This document shows positions 15,683 through 24,827 of a DNA stretch of 64,000 bases, one piece after another (the first letter of the stretch is position 1; each line of letters starts with the position of its first letter). The translations under genes and the position numbers were made by a program. The stretch is taken from assembly GCF_900100885.1 (NCBI RefSeq), contig NZ_LT629692.1, positions 930,001-994,000 on the forward strand. Reading direction: 5' to 3'. This stretch comes from Microbacterium pygmaeum (GTDB lineage Bacteria; Actinomycetota; Actinomycetes; Actinomycetales; Microbacteriaceae). The notes under the pieces were generated by a model. It was not told the origin of the DNA, ran no database searches, and saw only the letters and a program-made list of their open reading frames with translations.

Positions 15683-16596
15683 CCGTCACCGAGACCCTGA
15701 CCACCGCCGACGCACGCGGCCTGCGAGGGAGCCGTCGACCGAAGCAGGACCGTCGCCCGATGACCCTGCGCCGCTGGCTGCGCAAGTACCTGGTCGGGAT
15801 CATCGCGATCATCGTCTCCTTCGTTGTCTTCCTGGTGCCGTTCATCTTCGTCTTCCTCCAGGCGTCGAAGACCTCCAAGGAGGCCGGTCTGGTGGAGTTC
15901 AGCCTGCCCACGGAGTGGCAGTTCTGGCCGAACTTCCTCGAGACGGTGCAGAAGAACGACTACCAAGTCCTCTGGGCATTCCTGTGGACCGCGATCATCA
16001 CGGTCTTCAGCTGCGCCATCATGGTCGTTTTCGCGGCGATGGTCGGCTACGTCCTGCAGCGGAAGCGCTCACGGCTCAACCCGGTCATCAACTTCTTCGT
16101 GCTCGCTGCGCTGATCGTTCCGCCGGCAGTCGTGCCGACGATCTGGGTGCTGCAGTCCGTCGGACTCTTCAAGACCATTCCCGGCATGATCCTGATCGAG
16201 GCGACGTTCGGCCTCGCGTTCTGCATCCTGCTGTTCCGGGCGTTCGTGGCCACGATCCCCAAGGAACTCGACGAGGCCGCCATCATCGACGGTGCCGGGC
16301 CGATGCGGCTGTTCTTCACCGTCGTGCTGCCGTTGCTCAAGCCGGTCATCGTCACCGTCATCGTCGTCCAGGCGGTGTTCGTCTACGGCGACTTCCAGAA
16401 TCCGCTGTACTTCCTGCCGGGGAACGACTACCCCACGGTCCAGCTCGGGCTCTACAACTTCCAGAGCCAGACGGTGAGTCAGTTCAACCTGCTGTTCATG
16501 TACATCCTGCTCACGACCATTCCCCCGCTCATCATGTACATCTTCTTCAACCGGCAGATCGTGGCCGGTATGACCAGCGGCGCCATCAAGGGCTGA
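15679..16596 (+). CDS. ABC sugar transporter permease (MalG/UgpE type)
   Basis: 305 residues starting at the GTG that overlaps the previous stop. Six membrane helices, starting with YLVGIIAIIVSFVVFLVPFI, and the EAA loop DEAAIIDGAGPMRLFFTVVLPLLKP. It ends in the FNRQIVAGMTSGAIKG tail typical of MalG-type carbohydrate permeases. A longer open frame runs upstream within the previous gene but is out of register with a permease N-terminus. Confidence 0.92.
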   Translation: MTVTETLTTADARGLRGSRRPKQDRRPMTLRRWLRKYLVGIIAIIVSFVVFLVPFIFVFLQASKTSKEAGLVEFSLPTEWQFWPNFLETVQKNDYQVLWAFLWTAIITVFSCAIMVVFAAMVGYVLQRKRSRLNPVINFFVLAALIVPPAVVPTIWVLQSVGLFKTIPGMILIEATFGLAFCILLFRAFVATIPKELDEAAIIDGAGPMRLFFTVVLPLLKPVIVTVIVVQAVFVYGDFQNPLYFLPGNDYPTVQLGLYNFQSQTVSQFNLLFMYILLTTIPPLIMYIFFNRQIVAGMTSGAIKG

Positions 16597-16610
16597 CCGC
16601 GATCGCTCTG

Positions 16611-16641
16611 TCGTCGACAGGGTCATCGACCCTGTCGACGA
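16611..16641. terminator. Hairpin between permease and rhamnosidase genes
   Basis: A perfect 14-bp inverted repeat (16611-16624 with 16628-16641) around a 3-base loop. No T-tract follows, so it may be a partial terminator or RNA-processing/stability site rather than an operon end. Confidence 0.6.
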
Positions 16642-16705
16642 CTGGCGTGAGCAGTCATGCCCCTCCCGTGCCGCCGCCGCACATCACAACCGAAAGGACC
16701 CCCAC

Positions 16706-19387
16706 ATGTCCGACCTCCCCGAGCCCACCGCCACCGACGCGGCGACGCGAGTCACCGGGCTGCGCTCCGCCTTCGGGCGGGACCTGATCGGCACGCCGCT
16801 GCGCGGTCTGCGCCTGTCGTGGTCGGCGACCAGTGACGATCCGCAGGCGCGGCAGGAGGGCTACCAACTCGCCGTGTCCGCGGACGGCGCCTCGTGGAAC
16901 GTACAGGACGAGGTCGCAGGGAACGCCTCGATCGGGATCCGGGAGGCGCGGGACTTCGCGCCGCGTGAAGTGCGCCACTATACGGTGCGGATCCGCACCG
17001 GTGCGGGCTGGAGCGCCTGGAGCGAGCCGCTCGTCGTCGAAGCCGGCGTGCCCGGCGCCGACCTGGCCGCCCAGATCGTCGGCATCCCGAGCGAGATCGG
17101 CGGCCCGGTCCCCCTGCTGCGTCGCACCTTCACGCTCGATCAAGCGCCCACGAGAGCACGCCTTCGCTTGAGCGCGCTCGGCCTGGTGGATGCCTGGATC
17201 AACGGCGTCCGCGTCTCGGACGCCCTGCTCACCCCCGGCTGGACCTCCTACCAGGAGCGCATCCTCGTCGACACGGCCGATGTCACCGATCTGCTGCGCG
17301 AAGGCGAGAACGTGATCGTGGCCGCTGTGGGCGACGGATGGTATCGCGGTCACTTCGGCTTCGCCTATCGCAAGGCGATCTACGGCGACCGCTCCGGCGT
17401 CCTGGCGCAGCTGGAGATCACCGGTGCCGACGGCTCCGAGACCACGATCGTCACCGATGACTCGTGGCGCGGCGGGTTCGGTGCGGTGCGATCTGCAGGC
17501 ATCTACGAGGGCACCGTCATCGACCAGAACCTCGAGGCCGTCGGCGTGCACCAAGCCGGCTTCGACGACAGCGGCTGGGTTGCGGCATCCGCTCTGGAAG
17601 CGGATCTCTCGCGCTTCGAACCGCGCGGGGCCGCGCCTGTGCGGGTGATCCAAGAGCGGCCGATGTCGATCGAGCAGAAGAACGACCGCGTGCTGCTGGA
17701 TTCCGGACAGAACATCTCGGGCTGGGTCCGCCTCGTCGTGCGCGGCTCGGCTGGAGATGTCGTCACGGTGCGCCATGCCGAGGTCCTCGAACCGTCCGGT
17801 GCCCTGCACACGGTCGCGCTGCGCAAAGCCAAGGCCACCGACGTCTACACGCTCGCCTCGGACGGCGAGCACGTCCTCGAACCGGTGTTCACCTTCCACG
17901 GCTTCCGGTACTCCGACGTGGTCACCGATGCCGAGGTCGTCTCGGCGACCGCGATCGCCGTCTCGAGCGATCTGGCGGCGCGCGGAACGTTCCGCTCCTC
18001 CGATGCGGCGCTGGACCAGTTCCACTCGAACGTGCTGTGGTCGCAGCGCGACAATTTCGTGTCGGTGCCCACCGACTGCCCGCAGCGCGACGAGCGCCTC
18101 GGCTGGACCGGTGACGCCCAGGCGTTCGCGGCGACCGCGAACACCCTGCTGGACACCGAGGCGTTCTGGGTGTCGTGGCTGCGCGACCTCGAGATCGACC
18201 AGACCGATGAGGGCGGGGTCGCCTCGGTCGTTCCCGACATCATCCGCTACGAGGACATGCTGATGGGCGGGGCGCCGACCGACAACATGGGCAGGGCCGG
18301 ATGGGCGGATGCCGCGACGATCGTGCCCCTCGCCGTGTACGAGTCCTACGGCAGCACGGAGGTGCTCGAGCGGCAGCTGGACAGCATGCGTCGCTGGGTG
18401 GCGCACCTGCGTCGGCGCGCCGGCGAGGATGTCGTCCTGCCGACCGAGCCGTTCCAGTACGGCGACTGGCTCGATCCCGACGCACCCGCGGCCCGGCCGT
18501 GGGAGGCCAAGGTGGACAGCGATTACGTCGCGAACGCGTTCTACGTCCACTCGACACGGCTGCTGGCGCAGGCGGAGCGGATCGTCGGCGACGCGGATGC
18601 CGCCGCGGACTACGACGACCTCGCCGACCGGGTCGCTCAGGCGACCTGGGAGCGCTGGGGTGAGGAGGCGGTGTCCACGCAGACCGGCGCCGCACTCGCG
18701 CTGGAGTTCGATCTCGCGCCGAGCGAGCGCCGTGCAGGGATCGCCACCGACCTCGCGGCCAACGTCGTCGCCGCCGAGGGCCGGATCTCCACCGGCTTCC
18801 TCGGCACGCCGCTGGTGCTGTTCGCGCTGTCGAACAACGGACACGTGGCCGAGGCCTACCGCATGCTGCTGCGTCACGACGCACCGTCCTGGCTCTACCA
18901 GGTCGACCGCGGTGCCACCACGGTCTGGGAGCGCTGGGATGCCATCAAGCCCGACGGCTCGATCCACGGCGGCGATATGGACGCCGGCAACAGCAGCGGA
19001 GAGAGCGGCGGCATGCTCTCGTTCAACCACTACGCCTACGGCGCGATGATCGACTGGGTCTACCGCACGGTGGCTGGGCTCGCGCCGGATGCCGCTGACC
19101 CGGGATACCGCACGGTGCACGTGGCTCCACGCCCGTCGACCGGCATCGACCGCGCTGCCGCGACCATCGCCACCGGCCTGGGCGAGCTCGGCATCGACTG
19201 GTCGCTCACCGAGGGTGCGCTGGAGGCCACGCTCACCGTTCCGTTCGGCGCTCGGGCGCTGCTGGAGCTGCCGACCACCGCCGAATCCGTCGTGACCGTC
19301 GACGATGGTCCCGCGCCCGACGAGCTCGGCCACGGTATCCACCGCATCCGCGTCACCGCTCCGGCGGTCGCCGGCGCCGAAGGCTGA
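16706..19387 (+). CDS. GH78 alpha-L-rhamnosidase (first copy)
   Basis: 893 residues. Removes terminal alpha-L-rhamnose from oligosaccharides or glycosides by inversion. Domain order: fibronectin-like and beta-sandwich N domains (about 1-340, including AYRKAIYGDRSGVLAQLEI), rhamnosidase concanavalin-like domain (FDSG-type LLDSGQNISGWVRL near 330), an (alpha/alpha)6 barrel with the family signature DCPQRDERLGWTGDAQ at 457-472 (Asp457, Glu463, Asp470 are the expected acidic active-site residues), and a C-terminal beta domain after SFNHYAYGAMIDWVY. It lacks a signal peptide, so it works on imported substrates. GAAAGGAC precedes the ATG. Confidence 0.92.
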   Translation: MSDLPEPTATDAATRVTGLRSAFGRDLIGTPLRGLRLSWSATSDDPQARQEGYQLAVSADGASWNVQDEVAGNASIGIREARDFAPREVRHYTVRIRTGAGWSAWSEPLVVEAGVPGADLAAQIVGIPSEIGGPVPLLRRTFTLDQAPTRARLRLSALGLVDAWINGVRVSDALLTPGWTSYQERILVDTADVTDLLREGENVIVAAVGDGWYRGHFGFAYRKAIYGDRSGVLAQLEITGADGSETTIVTDDSWRGGFGAVRSAGIYEGTVIDQNLEAVGVHQAGFDDSGWVAASALEADLSRFEPRGAAPVRVIQERPMSIEQKNDRVLLDSGQNISGWVRLVVRGSAGDVVTVRHAEVLEPSGALHTVALRKAKATDVYTLASDGEHVLEPVFTFHGFRYSDVVTDAEVVSATAIAVSSDLAARGTFRSSDAALDQFHSNVLWSQRDNFVSVPTDCPQRDERLGWTGDAQAFAATANTLLDTEAFWVSWLRDLEIDQTDEGGVASVVPDIIRYEDMLMGGAPTDNMGRAGWADAATIVPLAVYESYGSTEVLERQLDSMRRWVAHLRRRAGEDVVLPTEPFQYGDWLDPDAPAARPWEAKVDSDYVANAFYVHSTRLLAQAERIVGDADAAADYDDLADRVAQATWERWGEEAVSTQTGAALALEFDLAPSERRAGIATDLAANVVAAEGRISTGFLGTPLVLFALSNNGHVAEAYRMLLRHDAPSWLYQVDRGATTVWERWDAIKPDGSIHGGDMDAGNSSGESGGMLSFNHYAYGAMIDWVYRTVAGLAPDAADPGYRTVHVAPRPSTGIDRAAATIATGLGELGIDWSLTEGALEATLTVPFGARALLELPTTAESVVTVDDGPAPDELGHGIHRIRVTAPAVAGAEG

Positions 19388-19468
19388 CCCGCAGCACCCC
19401 CACCATCGCCCGCCGCAGGACCTGCGCCTGCGCCCGGTCCGCACGAAGACCGATCGAAGGAGATCAAC

Positions 19469-22276
19469 GTGAGCACGCCCGCCGTCACCCGCATCAGCAC
19501 CGACGCGCCGTACCGCAGCGACACGGTCGCCACACCCGAGCCCCCGTTGGGCTGGATCGTGGTGACCGACGCGAACGACTGGATGCAGGCCTCGGCCGAA
19601 CTCGAGCTCACGCGCCCGTCCGGGATCGAGACGCACACGGTGCAGGGTTGGGATTCCACGCGGGTGGCGTGGCCGTTCGCGCCGCTCCTGCCGCGCGAGG
19701 ATGCCTCGCTCCGCGTCCGGGTCACGGGCACCGACGGTCTCGAGGGGACGTGGAGCGAGCCGCGTCGGATCTTCGCCGGCTTCCTCGCGGCGCGGGAGTG
19801 GACCGCCACCGCGATCGGTCTGCCCGACCCGGAGGGGATCGCGCAGCCCGCCGTCCTGCGGACCGAATTCGACGTGGCGGGCGACGTGGTGCGAGCGACG
19901 CTCTACGCCACCGCGGTCGGCGTCTATCAGGCGGCGGTCAACGGCTCGGACGTCGACGACCAGGTGATGAAGCCGGGGTGGACGCCGTACGCTGCGCGGA
20001 CCATCCACGAGACCACCGATGTCACCGCGCTGCTGGTGCCGGGGCGCAACGCGCTGGGCATCCGCCTCGCAGGTGCGTGGGCGACCGAGTTCTTCGGCTT
20101 CCGCGAGAACGCGCGGCCGCAGTACGGTTCCCAGCCGCGGGTCGCCGCCCAGCTCGTGATCGACTACGCCGACGGCTCGTCCGACACCGTGATCAGCGAC
20201 GAGTCGTGGCGGGTTGCCACCGGCCCGCTCGTGGCAAGCGGCCTGTACCAGGGCGAGACGTACGACGCCCGCATCGACGTGGACGGCTTCGCCGCCCCGG
20301 GCTTCGACGACTCGGCGTGGGCCGCGGCCGCTCCCGGTGACGCATTCCCGGCGCCCGAGGCTCGGACCTCGCCGTTCGTGCGCCGCATCCAGGAGCTTCC
20401 CGTCCAGGAAGTGATCACCACACCGGCGGGCAAGACCGTCCTCGATTTCGGCCAGAATCTCGTCGGGCGGCTGCGCATCCGCGTCTCCGGCCCGGCCGGC
20501 ACGACGATCACGCTGCGCCACGCCGAGGTCCTCGAGCACGGCGAGCTCGGCACGCGCCCGCTGCGGGCCGCCGCTGCCACGGACCTCTACACGCTCGCGG
20601 GGAGCGGCGTCGAGGAGTGGGAGCCGGAGTTCACCTTCCACGGGTTCCGCTACGCGGAGATCGATGGGTGGCCGGGCGACTTCGATCCGGCCGACGTCAC
20701 CGCGGTCGTGATCCACAGCGACATGGAGCGCACGGGGTGGTTCGAGACGTCGCATCCGCTCGTCTCCCAGCTGCACGAGAACATCGTGTGGGGCCTGCGC
20801 GGCAACTTCCTGTACCTGCCCACCGACTGCCCGCAGCGCGACGAGCGGCTGGGGTGGACCGGAGACATCCAGGTGTTCGCGCCGACGGCGAGCTTCCTCT
20901 ACGACGTGCGCGGATTCCTCGACTCGTGGCTGGTCGACCTCGCGATCGAGCAGGAGGTCGGCGACGGCGTCGTGCCCTTCGTGGTGCCCAACGTGCTGGG
21001 GCCCGCCCGCCCGGCGGCGGCCTGGGGCGACGCGGCGACGGTCGTGCCGTGGGTCCTGAACGAGCGCTACGGCGACGTCGCGACGCTGGAGCGCCAGTAC
21101 CCGAGCATGCAGGCGTGGACCGACACGCTGCTGGATCTGGCCGGCGAGCGTCGGCTGTGGGAGGGCAGGTTCCAGTTCGGCGACTGGCTGGACCCCGACG
21201 CGCCGCCGGAGCAGCCGGCGAACGCGAAGACCGCCGGCGACATCGTCGCCAGCGCACACGTGTTCCTCTCGACGCACAACCTCGCCAGGGCGGCGACGCT
21301 GCTCGGCAGGACCGACGACGCCGAGCACTACGGACGCATCGCCGAAGAGGTCCGCGCGGCATTCCTCGCGGAGTACGTCACGCCCTCCGGGCGGATGGTC
21401 TCCGATGCCCAGACCGCCTACGCGATGGCCATCGTCTTCGGCATCGCGCCCGAGGAGCAGCACGGTGTGCTCGGTGCGCGCCTGGCCGAACTCACGCGTC
21501 GGAGCGGCTACCGCATCGGCACCGGCTTCGTCGGCACCCCGATCATCCAGGATGCGCTCACCCGCACCGGCCACGTAGCAACCGCGACCCGCCTGCTGAC
21601 ACAGACCGAGAATCCGTCGTGGCTGTATCCGGTGACGATGGGCGCGACCACGATCTGGGAGCGCTGGGACTCGATGCTGGAGGACGGCACGATCAACCCC
21701 GGTCAGATGACGTCGTTCAACCACTACGCGTTCGGCGCGATCGGCGACTGGCTTCATCGCGTTGTCGCCGGCCTCGCGCCGGCGGCGCCCGGCTATGCGC
21801 AGCTGCGCATCCAGCCCACCCCGATCGCCGGCTTCGACTCCGCCTCGGCCGAGCACCTCACCCCCTACGGCACGGCGCGCTCCGGCTGGCGCCGCGAGAA
21901 CGGCCGCATCCGCATCGACGCCGTCGTCCCGGCCAATACGACGGCGATGGTCGTCCTGCCGGACGGCGCGACGCACGAGGTGGGCTCGGGCGCATACGAG
22001 TGGGATGCCGCGGACAGCGAGCCCGTGTCACCGCCGGCGACCGTCGGGCTGGCATCGAGCCTTGCCGCCATCGTCGATGACCCCGAGGCGTACGCCGCGG
22101 TGCTCGAGGTGCTCGAGGCCGGCAAGCCGGAGGCGGCGCGGACGATCCGCACCAAGACGCAATGGCTCGAGGGCCGCGATCTCGGCGAGTCGATCTCGAA
22201 CATGGTCGGCCCTGACGTGCAGGATGCCGTCGCGCAACGCCTTGCGCAGCTGACGGCCGTTCGCTCCGGCGCCTGA
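19469..22276 (+). CDS. GH78 alpha-L-rhamnosidase (second copy)
   Basis: 935 residues from a GTG with an AAGGAGA ribosome site, 81 bases after the first copy. Same architecture: N-terminal beta domains, LDFGQNLVGRLRIRVSGPAG near 330, catalytic signature DCPQRDERLGWTGD from 453, and SFNHYAFGAIGDWLH before the C-terminal beta domain. It has about 50 extra C-terminal residues, helical in character, after the normal end. The two paralogues are clearly diverged, so different linkages or aglycones are likely. No secretion signal; acts in the cytoplasm. Confidence 0.92.
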   Translation: MSTPAVTRISTDAPYRSDTVATPEPPLGWIVVTDANDWMQASAELELTRPSGIETHTVQGWDSTRVAWPFAPLLPREDASLRVRVTGTDGLEGTWSEPRRIFAGFLAAREWTATAIGLPDPEGIAQPAVLRTEFDVAGDVVRATLYATAVGVYQAAVNGSDVDDQVMKPGWTPYAARTIHETTDVTALLVPGRNALGIRLAGAWATEFFGFRENARPQYGSQPRVAAQLVIDYADGSSDTVISDESWRVATGPLVASGLYQGETYDARIDVDGFAAPGFDDSAWAAAAPGDAFPAPEARTSPFVRRIQELPVQEVITTPAGKTVLDFGQNLVGRLRIRVSGPAGTTITLRHAEVLEHGELGTRPLRAAAATDLYTLAGSGVEEWEPEFTFHGFRYAEIDGWPGDFDPADVTAVVIHSDMERTGWFETSHPLVSQLHENIVWGLRGNFLYLPTDCPQRDERLGWTGDIQVFAPTASFLYDVRGFLDSWLVDLAIEQEVGDGVVPFVVPNVLGPARPAAAWGDAATVVPWVLNERYGDVATLERQYPSMQAWTDTLLDLAGERRLWEGRFQFGDWLDPDAPPEQPANAKTAGDIVASAHVFLSTHNLARAATLLGRTDDAEHYGRIAEEVRAAFLAEYVTPSGRMVSDAQTAYAMAIVFGIAPEEQHGVLGARLAELTRRSGYRIGTGFVGTPIIQDALTRTGHVATATRLLTQTENPSWLYPVTMGATTIWERWDSMLEDGTINPGQMTSFNHYAFGAIGDWLHRVVAGLAPAAPGYAQLRIQPTPIAGFDSASAEHLTPYGTARSGWRRENGRIRIDAVVPANTTAMVVLPDGATHEVGSGAYEWDAADSEPVSPPATVGLASSLAAIVDDPEAYAAVLEVLEAGKPEAARTIRTKTQWLEGRDLGESISNMVGPDVQDAVAQRLAQLTAVRSGA

Positions 22277-22309
22277 CCGATACACTCTGGCTCAGTCCGA
22301 CGGAAGGGG

Positions 22310-23338
22310 ATGCGCGTGGCAGTGAGCGTGCGCGACGTCGCGGCCGCGGCATCCGTCTCCGTCGGAACAGTCTCCAACGTGCTCAACCAGCCCGGCAAGG
22401 TCGCGCCTGCCACGGTGGAGCGGGTGCTGCAGGCGATCGACGAGCTGGGGTTCGTCCGCAACGACGCCGCCCGCCAGCTGCGTGCCGGTCGCAGCCGCAG
22501 CATCGGGCTGGTGGTGCTGGATGTCGGCAATCCCTTCTTCGCCGAGGTGGCTCGAGGGGCGGAGGATCGCGCCGCCGAGGCGGGCATGAACGTGCTGCTG
22601 GGCAACAGCGACGAACGAACCGCACGGGAAGCCGCGCACCTGGAGCTGTTCCTGGAGCAGCGCGTGAACGGCGTGCTGATCACGCCCGCGTCTGAAGACC
22701 TGTCGGTCCTGCGGCGGTTGCGCGACAGCGGTGTGCCGGTGGTCCTCGTGGACCGCGACGTCGTCGGCGGATCCTTCGATTCCGTCTCCGTCGACGATGT
22801 GGAGGGCGGTCGGCTCGCCGCCACCCACCTCCTCGAGATCGGTCGCACCCGGATCGCATACGTCGGGGGCCCGCAGTCGATCCAGCAGGTCGCCGACCGG
22901 CTCCGTGGAGCGCGGGAGGCGGTGCGCGATCGGCCCGACGTCACGCTCGAGGTCATCGAGATGTCCGCGCTGAGCGTGCTGCAGGGGCGGGCGGCGGGTG
23001 AGGCGATCGTGGCACGCCCGGCATCCGAGCGGCCCGATGCGATCTTCGCCGCCAACGACCTGCTCGCCGTCGGACTGCTGCAGGCCTTCGCGATCATGTC
23101 CGACGTCCGAGTTCCGGAGGACATCGCGCTGATCGGCTACGACGACATCGACTTCGCCTCCGCGACGGTGGTGCCGATGAGCTCGATCCGCCAGCCCGCC
23201 CACCTCATCGGCGCGACCGCGGTCGAACTGCTGCTTCAGGAGCTCTCGATGCCGGACGGCGATCACGAGCGATCGGTGCGATTCCTGCCCGAGCTCGTCG
23301 TGCGCGAGTCGACCGGCGGGCGCACCGCCGGGCCGTGA
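22310..23338 (+). CDS. LacI-family transcriptional regulator
   Basis: 342 residues. HTH: VRDVAAAASVSVGTVSNVLNQ, with specificity residues Val, Gly and Asn; hinge RNDAARQLRAGRS; sensor domain with DAIFAANDLLAVGLLQA and IGYDDIDFASATVVPMSSI. It lies 33 bases after the second rhamnosidase with a GGAAGGGG ribosome site, so it is probably in the same operon and may control rhamnose genes. A TACACT hexamer at 22281-22286 could be a private -10. Convergent with the aldehyde dehydrogenase gene, 10 bases apart. Confidence 0.88.
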   Translation: MRVAVSVRDVAAAASVSVGTVSNVLNQPGKVAPATVERVLQAIDELGFVRNDAARQLRAGRSRSIGLVVLDVGNPFFAEVARGAEDRAAEAGMNVLLGNSDERTAREAAHLELFLEQRVNGVLITPASEDLSVLRRLRDSGVPVVLVDRDVVGGSFDSVSVDDVEGGRLAATHLLEIGRTRIAYVGGPQSIQQVADRLRGAREAVRDRPDVTLEVIEMSALSVLQGRAAGEAIVARPASERPDAIFAANDLLAVGLLQAFAIMSDVRVPEDIALIGYDDIDFASATVVPMSSIRQPAHLIGATAVELLLQELSMPDGDHERSVRFLPELVVRESTGGRTAGP

Positions 23339-23348
23339 TCGGCAGACC

Positions 23349-24827
23349 CTACGGAAGCTCGAGCACGCCGTTCACGCGGCGCGGGATGCCCAGCGGATTG
23401 CCGTCCCGCAGGGCCGCCGGCAGCACCGATTCAGGAGCACTCTGGTAGGTCAGGGGGCGCAGGAAGCGGCGCAGCGAGCTCGCGCCGACCGACGTGTGCA
23501 GCGAGGTCGTGGCCGGCCACGGACCGCCGTGCTGCTGCGACCAGGTCACCGCGACGCCGGTGGGCCAGCCGGAGAACAGCAGCCGGCCGACTCGCTCGGA
23601 CAGGACCGCCACGAGCTGGTCGATGTCTTCCCCGGGCTCCGCGTGGATCGTGCCGGTGAGGCTGCCCTCGAGCAGGTCGAGGGCGAGGAAGACCTCGGCG
23701 GGAGTGGTGTATTCGACCAGCAGCGTGGCCGGGCCGAACAGCTCCTCGCGAAGGCGGGGTTCGGTCAGGAACGCATCGACGGATGCCACGGCGAGGCCGG
23801 GCGTCACGCCCTCGCCGTCGATCTCCGTCGAGTCGACGAGCACCGTGAGGCCGTCGATGTCGCCGAGCTGCGCCCATCCGCCGGTGAAGGCGGCGTCGAT
23901 CGCGTCGGTGAGCAGTCGCGCGGGAGCCGGCGCCCCGACCGCCGCCGCGGCGATCGACGGGATGCCGCTGCCGGCGGGGACGAGGACGATGCCCGGTTTG
24001 GTGCACAGCTGCCCCGAGCCAAGCGTGAAGGACGCGACGAGGCCCTCGGCGAGTTCGGTGGCGCGCGCGGCGGCCGCGTCGACCGTGATCACGACCGGGT
24101 TCACCGACCCGAGCTCGCCGTAGAAGGGAATGGGGTCCGGCCGTCCGGCGGCGATGTCGAACAGCGCGCGGCCGCCGGCGACCGACCCGGTGAAGGAACC
24201 GGCCTTGACAACGGGGTGCGCGATCAGGGCGCTGCCCGTCTCGCGGCCCTCGACGAGCGCGAACGTCCCCTCGGGTGCGCCCGCCGCCTCGAGGGCGGCG
24301 GTGACGACCTCGGCCGTGCGGTACGACAGGCGGGGGTGGCCGCTGTGCGCCTTGACCACCACGGGGCAGCCGGCGGCGAGCGCCGCCGCCGTGTCACCAC
24401 CGGCGACCGAGAACGCGAAGGGGAAGTTCGAGGCCGCGAAGTTCGCGACCGTGCCCAGCGGCACGAGCAGGCGACGCAGGTCGGGCCGCGGCGGGGTGGT
24501 GGTCGGATCCGCCGCATCCAGTACGACCTCCAGGTACGAACCCTCCCGTACGACGTCGGCGAGCAGACGCAGCTGGCCCGTCGTGCGCGCGACCTCGCCG
24601 ATCAGACGCGCTTCGGCGATGTGCGTCTCGTCCATGGCGATCGCGACGAGCTCGTCACGGGCCGCGTCGATCGCGTCGGCGACGGCATTCATCCACCTCG
24701 CTCGGACCTCGTCGGGAATGGTGCGCAGCACCTCGGCGGCACCGGCACTTCGCGCAAGGACAGCATCGAGTTCGTCGGGTGTGGAGGCCACGACAGCGGC
24801 GTGTGCGGGAGCGGATGCGGTGGTCAT
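23349..24827 (-). CDS. Aldehyde dehydrogenase, 2-oxoglutarate semialdehyde (2,5-dioxovalerate) type
   Basis: 492 residues. Oxidises an acid semialdehyde with NAD(P)+. Catalytic Cys275 in TLGSGQLCTKPG and general-base Glu238 in FYGELGSVNPV are present, as is the NASNFPFAFSV cofactor segment and FTGSVAGGRALFD. The YGELGS and GQLCTKPG variants mark the 2,5-dioxovalerate dehydrogenase branch. It is last in the four-gene uronate/aldarate operon and would convert 2,5-dioxovalerate, the product of the KdgD-like enzyme, to 2-oxoglutarate. Its ATG overlaps the preceding stop (ATGA). Confidence 0.88.
   Translation of the reverse strand: MTTASAPAHAAVVASTPDELDAVLARSAGAAEVLRTIPDEVRARWMNAVADAIDAARDELVAIAMDETHIAEARLIGEVARTTGQLRLLADVVREGSYLEVVLDAADPTTTPPRPDLRRLLVPLGTVANFAASNFPFAFSVAGGDTAAALAAGCPVVVKAHSGHPRLSYRTAEVVTAALEAAGAPEGTFALVEGRETGSALIAHPVVKAGSFTGSVAGGRALFDIAAGRPDPIPFYGELGSVNPVVITVDAAAARATELAEGLVASFTLGSGQLCTKPGIVLVPAGSGIPSIAAAAVGAPAPARLLTDAIDAAFTGGWAQLGDIDGLTVLVDSTEIDGEGVTPGLAVASVDAFLTEPRLREELFGPATLLVEYTTPAEVFLALDLLEGSLTGTIHAEPGEDIDQLVAVLSERVGRLLFSGWPTGVAVTWSQQHGGPWPATTSLHTSVGASSLRRFLRPLTYQSAPESVLPAALRDGNPLGIPRRVNGVLELP

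Noticed and set aside
16655..21976. A very long open frame on the minus strand opposite the two rhamnosidase genes.
   Set aside because: It is out of phase with any recognisable domain, rich in Arg, Gly and Asp, and mirrors high-GC codon bias of the plus-strand GH78 genes. It is a shadow frame.
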